A stretch of 64,000 nucleotides of DNA from the NCBI GenBank assembly GCA_025617745.1, contig CM046853.1, positions 10,928,974-10,992,973 of the forward strand, written 5' to 3'. A program made the translations under genes and the position numbers. Below the pieces are notes generated by a model, which searched no databases, had not been told where the DNA came from, and worked only from the letters and a program-made list of their open reading frames with translations. Positions 56,691-64,000 of this stretch are shown piece by piece. The stretch is from Heliocidaris erythrogramma (Eukaryota > Echinodermata > Echinoidea > Camarodonta > Echinometridae). Within the stretch, counting starts at the first letter, position 1; every line of letters starts with the position of its first letter.

Positions 56691-57229
56691 GCCAGTTCGT
56701 AGATCTGAGCATGAGCAGATAAAGGTCATCTGTACCAAATTCTAAAACCCACTGACACTAATATATTTTGATATGTGCTCATGAATGTCATGTAATCATT
56801 ATTCAATTATGCACTAATGGTGCATTCCATGATATCCAGGTGGAAGTATTCTTTTTAAAGGGGGAAACAAAAGCTATTCATGAGGCACCTCTATCATTCC
56901 CAGAGTTATTTTTCTGAAGTGCATATAAAGGGACCCTCCATGTCTAAACAGTGGCGGTACCAGGATTTTTAAAGTGGGGGGGGGCAAATGGGGGGCAAAA
57001 GAAAATGTTGGGGGGGGGCAAGGGCGGACAAAATTTTTTTCCACCCTTTTATTTTTGTTCACTCCGAAAATTATTGGGGGGTCAACTGAGGGGCAAAGCT
57101 TCTGACTGGGGGGGGGGGGGCAAATGCCCCCCGTGCCCCCCCCCCCCCCCCTTGGTGCCGCCACTGTGTCTAAAATATCTGTGGATATTTGGGGTCATAT
57201 TTTGTACCATGTGCTAACTACGAACTGGT
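56691..57229 (+). mobile_element. Copy B of the inverted-duplicate MITE, split by a hAT-like MITE
   Basis: The outer ends gccagttcgtag and ctacgaactggt are inverse to each other. The body matches the reverse complement of 53535-53835, interrupted exactly by the element 56949-57166 and its target duplication. Confidence 0.88.
56949..57166. mobile_element. hAT-like MITE with 8-bp target duplication and known empty site
   Basis: Ends cagtggcggtaccagg and ttggtgccgccactg. Exact repeats tgtctaaa at 56941-56948 and 57167-57174, while copy A carries this 8-mer once at the same place. Confidence 0.95.
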
Positions 57230-57454
57230 CTATTACACGGTCTTGTTTGCTGTCGGTCTACGGCCTATATAGTGAACCGTCTCGTGGTAGCTATGACCCT
57301 TTATCTGTATTGCAATGCTGATTTCACATGCTTCAATATTGGACTGCCATATAACGGAAAGGGTGAAGTCGTGACAGACCATTTAGGTTTTATATTAATT
57401 CCTTTTTCATATGAATTTGTGTAATTTCTTTATTGCTCTCTCACAAATGAACTT

Positions 57455-57506
57455 CCCCTCTCTCTCTCTCTCTCTCTCTCACACATACACACATACACAC
57501 ACACGC
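57455..57506. repeat. (CT)n then (CA)n microsatellite
   Basis: Compound dinucleotide run in the intergenic region. Confidence 0.9.
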
Positions 57507-58061
57507 ACACACTACCCTCTCTCCATCTCCCCTTCCCTCCTCTCTCCCTTTATCAGTTACCCTTTCGAATCCCACTATTACTTTGATTGACGAATGTCTC
57601 TAACTTGCTCTTGATGCTTAATAATTCTTAATACTCATAACCTCTGACAATGAAATAAGTGTCCTTCCTCATACATGTAAACACGGCAGCAACCGATCGG
57701 TGAGATTTTATTGATTCAAGTCTTACTTGACACGTTCCTATCAAAGTCCCAAATCCATAAAGTTTAACAAACATTTCTCTGAGCTGCGTAAATACCATTT
57801 ACCAAACTGCACTACACACAGTGTTTTCATATAAGAAAATATTTACAGCATGTTTTCATAAAAACGTACCATCAAACATTTTCAAATGGAAATGGAAGCT
57901 AATTCTAATTCTAAATCTCAAAATCCTTGGAAAACAAATTAGGCCTATACCAGTAATATTAATGATTATTTAGTAGCATGGATACCCTCTGTCAGAACTG
58001 ACACTCCTGGCGCCATTGTGAAAAATCAATGTTGTTATTCTTTCCGATACATAATTTGTGT

Positions 58062-58660
58062 TTTAAAGTTGCCTTAAACTGAACCTCCTATAAATAGCGC
58101 CATCTTTTAACAGGATCTAGAAAATGTCTGTGCATCTTACTTTCCCATCATGCACCATTCTTCCTTGTAATAGGTGATAAAAAAACTGTGGACACTTTTA
58201 ATCGTTAATTACTCAAACATTAAACATCGTATCAGATTGAGGTCTTTACATTGTAAAGTCTGAATATTTAATTAGATTTTTCAGTTTTGAGTTGAAAAAT
58301 AGAGGCCACAACATCGGTTTGTATCAGTAATTAATTCAAAATACAACAGTCGCAATCCTTCAACTTTACAACGTAACAACCTATAAATCTGATACGATGT
58401 TTACTTTTTTTATTTATTAACGATTAAAAGTGTCCACTGTATCTTTTGACACCTATAGAAAGCTTAGAATGTACTTGCAGGCGAACTTGTACATTTGCAA
58501 GTCAAACGTATATGGAATAAAAATTGTGCTTGTTTTTCAAGCCAGTTGTTAGTTGAAATTGAAAATAAAATGCATCTAATCTCTAGTTATAATCTTAATT
58601 TAGGAATGATAGCAAGATACCTGGTGCTGTTCAATTTCCAGCAGTCCTTGTTTTAAAGTT
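58062..58660. mobile_element. TTAAAGTG-type MITE, second copy, carrying a nested element
   Basis: Matches 34875-35176 on both flanks (aatagcgccatctttt; cttagaatgtacttgc; tataatcttaatttag) but is interrupted by 58173-58453. Confidence 0.8.
58173..58453. mobile_element. Nested 281-bp MITE with TA target duplication
   Basis: Termini ggtg...caccta are inverse, and the longer arms ctgtggacacttttaatcg/cgattaaaagtgtccac and aacatcgtatcagatt are inversely repeated. TA stands on both sides (58171-58172, 58454-58455), as for Tc1/mariner-type insertion. Confidence 0.82.
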
Positions 58661-59525
58661 ATTTTTACGTACAAAATCTTAGAACCAAATCACGAAAGTG
58701 CACGTAAATTATGAAAATAGAATTTTGATAATTTTGGTTTCTTGTTCTTTTTAACACTTTAGAAAATGGGCCACAGTCCCAAATAACAATATATTAACTT
58801 TGAACAGAATATAGGCTACAAGCACACAAATTAATGAACACATAGCTAAATTCAAATAAACAAACCTCGTGAAACATGAGCTAATGTAATTGGTTTATTC
58901 CTTTTCACGAATTTTGTAACAATAATCATCTAATTAAACTTGTTGTTAGGCAAGACCTGAAACTTCTGGAGAATATGTACATCACAAATAGAATCCGATG
59001 CAAGCACAATCCTATATTTTAACCATGCAAAACAATAGTACCTTATTGGCTTTTATATATAATGTTCAATTATTTTGGGTTGTATGGCAGATTACAACTC
59101 CATCGTGCTATTTCTTTGCTCATTTCACAATTTTTGGTGATATGCTTTTGTTTAAAGGAAAATGATACCAATAAAATTTCATTAAAACCAAGACCATATT
59201 ACCCAAACTATTTTCATCCTTTCTTTAAATTCAACGACTAAAATTTCTGCTTCTTATACACGTTACCTTGTCATTGTGGTTTTATCTAAAAACCAGTCAT
59301 CTCTTACCTGTATATTATAACATCATTATTAATAATATGAAGAGAGGAATGTGAATGAAATAATGTTTTGCACATACCAGATGATTTTCAATGGGAGGGG
59401 TGTGGACCAAATTTACCTACAAATTAGCCGATGATATTCCAATAAACCAAGAAAGTTCTCAGATTTTATCGGCCAACAGAGAAAAATCATGTATCATGCG
59501 AGCAAAAATTGCGAAAAGACTCGAG

Positions 59526-59688
59526 CATTGGCGTAGCCAGAGGATCATAAGGGGGGAGGGGATATGCTCCCTCTGTCAAAATATGTCATCCACGGAACTT
59601 TAACCCTAACCCTATGGTTGGAGGTCACCCCCCCCCCCCCTCTCCGTCTGTGCCCCCTCCCTGTTCAACAAGTCTGGCTACGCCAGTG
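59526..59688. mobile_element. hAT-like MITE with GGCGTAGCCAG ends
   Basis: cattggcgtagccaga is mirrored by tctggctacgccagtg. Flanks gactcgag and gactcaaa could be a decayed 8-bp duplication. It lies just downstream of the desaturase stop codon. Confidence 0.7.
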
Positions 59689-59787
59689 GACTCAAATCAT
59701 TCAAAATCTGAATGGGATATAGAGGGCTATTCTGTTACAACCCCAACAACCCCCCCCGACACCACTGAAGCCGGAACGCACGAATAT

Positions 59788-59793
59788 TTTATT
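59788..59793 (-). terminator. Candidate polyadenylation signal of the desaturase gene
   Basis: AATAAA on the minus strand about 70 nt after the stop codon at 59863-59865. Good spacing for a short 3' UTR. Confidence 0.5.
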
Positions 59794-59862
59794 GATGGTC
59801 CGTGGCCGGTCGTCGATTCTAGCCCAACAAACGAAAACATGTGAAGATGGTATCCATTATAG

Positions 59863-62800
59863 TCACTCGCCAAGCACTTCGGTCATGTGGTACATGTCAT
59901 ACCACAAGTGTCCAGATTTTTGTAAGGACCTGCAAACAAGGAGATGTGCGAAGATTAACAAAAAAAGATACACACTTCGATTGAAACCAGAATAATACAA
60001 AATATAAGAAAAAAGACACAAATACCCATGCAAATACACTGTTATTGTACATGTCAATTTTCCACTCCCAACACATAAAGTATTATACCTTCGCCAGATT
60101 AAGTGGGGGAAAAGCACCCCACCTGGAAGCAATCTTTGAGCTTTCGAGCTCGTGATAATCTTGTAACATCACGGCATTGGTCGCCCAGCATCATAATTAT
60201 TAATCATGTATATAAACTGAAAAAAAACTCCTATGAGATTCCTACTTTACCTCAGGATATCCAGCATGGCGGTCCAAAAAGGCTTCTTGATGTACGGAAC
60301 GTTATACTTCTTACAAAGTGACTCCACTTGGGGTTGAATCTTAGAAAGATTATGTCTTGGCATTGTTGGGAATAAACTGCATCGGAACAAGATAAAACCG
60401 TTGTAAAGTTATGATAAATTGCAGGCAAATGAATAAGAAAAAAAAAAGAAAAAAAAAAGAATAATAATCTATAAGGATTTGGGGCCTTTTTTGGGGGGGG
60501 GGGGTTCGAATAGGCGCCTCCCCTGGCCCTTTCGGTCCCCACCTTTCGGTACCCACGGGCGGGCAATGGTTCTTAGAGTGGTGGGAGGCACTTCTTTAAG
60601 GGCTGACGTGCCGTCCATATTTCATAAATTCATTTTTAAACATTGAATTTCCGGAGGGAGTAATAATTCTGCCAACCCATGAAGCTGGTTTGTAGCTTCA
60701 TGCTCAACCCATACCATTTACCTGTGAAGGGGAGAAACGTCAATTGGTGTATTGCCAAGAACAGCGCGACGTGTGCCCTACATAGGCATAGCACAACATG
60801 CTGTTGTGTGTATACACGTTCAGTGTCTACTACGGCGCAAGCATAGTACACGCAGTACATGTATGGCTTCAATGTATACGACGCATCAACACACGTGTCA
60901 TTCGTTCGCACAATGTATTTCTACATGTACATGCATGTACTATGTTTCACCAAGGAGTTATCTGTAACTCCTTGGTTTCACGCATATACACTAAAGGAAA
61001 AAAGAAACTTATAAAAGTTCAAGAGATCACCAAATTAAATTCTCTGCATGGAAATGTACCAAATTTGGATATAATGTTGATTCAATGCATGGCTTTAAAT
61101 GACAGTCAATAACAAAAAGTTTTCTTCAATGCCACAAAAGAAATGTGCACTGAAACAAAGGACTCTCTAATCCCAAAGTCACAAAGACAAACTGCAGCCT
61201 TGTACACCATATGCATGTCAATGAATGAAACAAAAGAATTTCAAAAGGGATTTGCAAGTTCATATCCAAACAGATTAATAGCCAGTATGTCCACCTCTAG
61301 CTTGCTGGCAAGCTGTACACCGTCTTCGCATGCTTCCGATCAGATTCGCGATGGTAGCCTGGGGAACATTGTTCCATTCCTCTTGCAGTGCTGCAATGAG
61401 CGTCTCCCTATTGATGGGTTGATTGTCACGCCTTGACACACGTCGACCAAGCTCTTCCCAGAGATGTTCAATTGGGGAAAGGTCTGGTGAACGGGCGAAC
61501 CATGGCAGAACATCAATATCCTCTTGCTCGAGGGGGTGCAAATCCCTTTTGAAATTCTTTTGTTTCATTCATTGACATGCATATGGTGTACAAGGCTGCA
61601 GTTTGTCTTTGTGACTTTGGGATTAGAGAGTCCTTTGTTTCAGTGCACATTTCTTTTGTGGCATTGAAGAAAACTTTTTGTTATTGACTGTCATTTAAAG
61701 CCATGCATTGAATCAACATTATATCCAAATTTGGTACATTTCCATGCAGAGAATTTAATTTGGTGATCTCTTGAACTTTTATAAGTTTCTTTTTCCCTTT
61801 AGTGTAGTTAGGCCCTACATCATTATTTTGTAGCTTCATGGTTACGGGGAGGGAGGGCATTTCTCATTGGGGCCGGTACATCAGGCATCATACATCGTAC
61901 AAGAAAACGGATAAAAAGGGTACCTTTTCAGCATTAAGCGCATAACCCGGGTTATGCATTTAGGATATAAAAAAGCAAGCAAAAATCAAGAAAAAGGGTA
62001 TCAAATTCATATATGATAAGAAGAAGATCCACTGAAGTGGGGGGGGGGATATATAAATCAGAGATAGACGGGTTTCCCTGTTTAGGGTATCAAAATCTGC
62101 CCCTACTGCAATCTGCTTTTTAATTTAACAAGTGATTTAAGCGGATGATGTACAGGTCTCAACGAGACATCCCCCGGGAGCGGTCGACGTGATCGATTCG
62201 GATGCCTGTAAACTTTTCTGCCTTTTATTTGTGGAAATTCGGCTCATTTGGAAGTTTGATTATAGTGTAAGAATTCATTATATTTTCAACTTGCAACTGG
62301 TAGAATGTAAAAAAATGGGGTTTTGGCCACTAATTCATATTTAAGGACTCTTTATTTAAATTTATTTCTACTTTTTACTCATATCATGGAAGCATATACT
62401 ATAGGGTAAACTTCCTTTTGCGACAGCCACCCAAAATGAAAACAATATACATATAGGGTTAGGGTTGGGATTAGTGTTTAGGGTTTACCTAACCGCACAT
62501 TTGGGTGCATGGCTGTCGCATAAATCATTCCTATTATCAACAACTAAATTGACATGAATGGGGAGAATAGCCCTCATACCGTTGGAAACTTGTTATTTTA
62601 TATCGCCTCAAATATATTATTCATCCCCTTAGGACAGACTAAACAGATCTGTAGACATCATTCGGAGGAGGGGAGGTGTAGGAGATCACGTCACTTTGGA
62701 ATATCGGTGTCCACGGTGTAAAGAAGGAACGCCCCCCCCCCCCCCCAACCAAAACTTCCTTCGAAAATATTTCCACTATGATATTAATACATAGAGGATA

Positions 62801-63621
62801 TTACTCCCGTCTACCCTCGCGCTGGGGTGACGGGAGGATAGTAGGGAAAAGTCAATTCGTCGGTCCTCCCAAGACCCATATATGGGGGCCCTAATCCCCC
62901 TGAATAGAAAATGACAGTAAATTCGGTTTTTGCTCATTTTTTTATCCTTTACAAGGGAGGTACCGCTTATTATGCATGTTATTTTTTCATGGCCTTAATT
63001 TTTCTGAGTATTAAACCACAGATACAAGGCAAGATCAAATCGCTCCCTCTAGCTCTATGCATGGATATACTACTCGAACATAATATATCATTTAGTCTTC
63101 ATCAAGATAAACATAGATTTTCTTTAGAACTCATGCAAGATTTGGATAAATAACACATACTCAAATGTTGTTAATACTTCTTGGTAAAAAAATAACACTT
63201 TTTTTTATTCACTTGATTATTTTGACAAATATACGGTACGGTGATTAATCATTTATAAACACAGCTAGCGCCCTTCTGCTAGTATATATTTTGTTATCTT
63301 TTCATCTCTTAAAAGATCTTTTAAAAGCATTCAATCTATTTCTTGTGAACATTTTTTAAATGTCAATAGCTTTGGAAGAAGTCAGCACTAACTTTTATCT
63401 TATTTTCCCAGATAATTATATGCCCTTAGTTTTTTCTTATGAATGAGTAATTGCTAAAAATTGTGAACGTCAGTTTTAAGGTATCATTAAAGTAAGGCAT
63501 CCATTTTCATCTTTTAGATTTTTTTATACATGTATACTTACTGATGCTCGATTTGGAAGTTAAGATGACCAGTAAACCAATCGATGAAAAGAGAAGATTC
63601 CAGGTTGCACGTAGCATGCAT
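59863..63621 (-). CDS. Front-end fatty acid desaturase (FADS-like), last three exons
   Basis: Exons in transcript order: 63621-63542, 60376-60251, 59929-59863 (stop TGA). Joined they read [66 protein letters not shown] and end HMTEVLGE. The third histidine box is QIEHH, with Gln as first residue, which marks cytochrome-b5-fused front-end (delta-5/6/8 type) desaturases rather than stearoyl-CoA desaturases; its last His codon is split between the first two exons. Such enzymes act in the ER membrane on polyunsaturated acyl chains. The N-terminal cytochrome b5 domain and the first two His boxes lie beyond the right edge. Regioselectivity cannot be judged. The 3.2-kb intron holds a Tc1-like element. 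Confidence 0.92.
60989..61804. mobile_element. Deleted Tc1-like transposon with 268-bp terminal inverted repeats
   Basis: Left arm 60989-61256 and right arm 61537-61804 are nearly exact inverses, starting cactaaaggaaaaaagaaac. TA is directly repeated at 60987-60988 and 61805-61806. The core carries only the C-terminal end of a transposase on the minus strand, so the copy is non-autonomous. Confidence 0.95.
61275..61568 (-). pseudogene. Tc1-like transposase, C-terminal remnant
   Basis: The frame contains [20 protein letters not shown], the last catalytic acidic region ([10 protein letters not shown]) of Tc1/mariner DDE transposases, and a C-terminus ending RGGHTGY. The N-terminal DNA-binding domain and the first two catalytic Asp residues are gone. 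Its first residues are encoded by the right inverted repeat, so the listed start is not a natural one. Confidence 0.9.
62415..62524. repeat. Inverted repeat with degenerate TTAGGG-like core
   Basis: ttttgcgacagccacccaaa is mirrored by tttgggtgcatggctgtcgca. The core reads agggttagggttgggattag. Probably a small foldback element. Confidence 0.6.
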
Positions 63622-64000
63622 CTGTGGATGATGATTGAAATAACATGAACAAGTAATAAAGATAGATAATGAATAAAAAAGAATCTCACAATCATCAAGG
63701 TCAAGGGAGGGTGGGGAATTTAATAATTCCTCCGTAATCAAGATAATTATAATAGCCGGACAAGCTCACATGAGTAGTATAAGGATAGACCTCAGCAGGA
63801 TTGACCTTTGACCTTTGAGGGGGTGTTTGAGGTTCGGGTCAAGTGATAACAGACATGGGATGGTGAATGACGCACGACGGATCGCGCCAAAATCCCAAAA
63901 TGAATATCCTATTGGGGGTATTATTGCTTTGAGGGTGTATCGTTGAGGGGTCATTCACCATCCCATGTCTGTTACCCGAACCTCAACCACCCCCCTCTCT
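63622..64000. other. Desaturase intron sequence with a foldback element near the window edge
   Basis: gggtgtttgaggttcgggt and acagacatgggatggtgaatgac near 63820-63870 recur inversely as gtcattcaccatcccatgtctgt and acccgaacctcaaccaccc at about 63950-63995. The loop is about 80 bp. No exon recognised before the edge. Confidence 0.75.

Larger units (their letters stand above)
54419..59862. other. Intergenic region between GAMT and the desaturase gene
   Basis: The upstream/promoter side of GAMT starts at 54419. The rest is almost entirely repeats: copy 3 of the 370-bp repeat, hAT-like MITEs at 55181, 56949 and 59526, GA/CT microsatellites, copy B of the inverted-duplicate MITE and a nested MITE pair at 58062-58660. 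No coding frame supported. Confidence 0.65.
60377..63541 (-). other. Desaturase intron with repeats
   Basis: Contains poly-A/poly-G tracts near 60437-60505, a perfect 11-bp-arm hairpin (ccaaggagtta/taactccttgg, 60950-60975), the Tc1-like element, a poly-G tract at 62038-62048 and an inverted-repeat block at 62415-62524. No further exon recognised. Confidence 0.65.

Noticed and set aside
60252..60566. 104-codon minus-strand frame
   Set aside because: It overlaps the desaturase exon 60251-60376 in a different frame; the FPTMPRHN frame has family similarity and matching splice phases.
62452..62487. TTAGGG-like repeats suggesting an interstitial telomere
   Set aside because: Only a few degenerate units between the arms of a small foldback element.

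Overview
This looks like animal nuclear DNA with long introns, GT-AG junctions, AT-rich spacers and many short inverted-repeat transposons with poly-G/poly-C tracts. The gene content (multi-CTLD receptor, atypical pentameric channel, guanidinoacetate methyltransferase, front-end desaturase) fits a marine invertebrate deuterostome, most likely an echinoderm such as a sea urchin. The species call is inference: no rRNA or mitochondrial marker is present.

Layout. (1) 110-17728, plus strand: 3' part of a type I membrane receptor with at least six C-type lectin-like domains (CTLDs), a transmembrane segment and a short cytoplasmic tail. Nineteen exons chain in one frame (929 residues); the 5' part lies left of the window. 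(2) 17729-22693: intergenic, with a perfect-hairpin element and a tRNA-derived repeat. (3) 22898-44048, plus strand: a ten-exon pentameric ligand-gated ion channel with a 12.2-kb first intron full of transposons. It lacks the canonical second Cys of the Cys-loop, has a very short M3-M4 loop and a 110-residue basic tail after M4. (4) 48276-54418, minus strand: a complete four-exon GAMT gene (239 residues), convergent with the channel gene. (5) 59863-63621, minus strand: the last three exons of a cytochrome-b5-type front-end fatty acid desaturase, which continues beyond the right edge.

The four genes have no obvious shared pathway. GAMT makes creatine, the desaturase makes polyunsaturated acyl chains, the lectin receptor probably binds glycans, and the channel is probably a cation-selective receptor of unknown ligand.

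Most of the remaining sequence is repeats: two LINE fragments, tRNA-derived SINEs, a deleted Tc1-like element with 268-bp inverted repeats, hAT-like MITEs with 8-bp target duplications (one with its empty site preserved in an inverted copy 3 kb away), several other foldback elements, a three-copy 370-bp repeat, a recent 319-bp tandem duplication and large microsatellites. No rRNA operon, CRISPR array or bacterial-style operon was seen. Exon borders were read by eye from splice consensus, reading frame and domain continuity.
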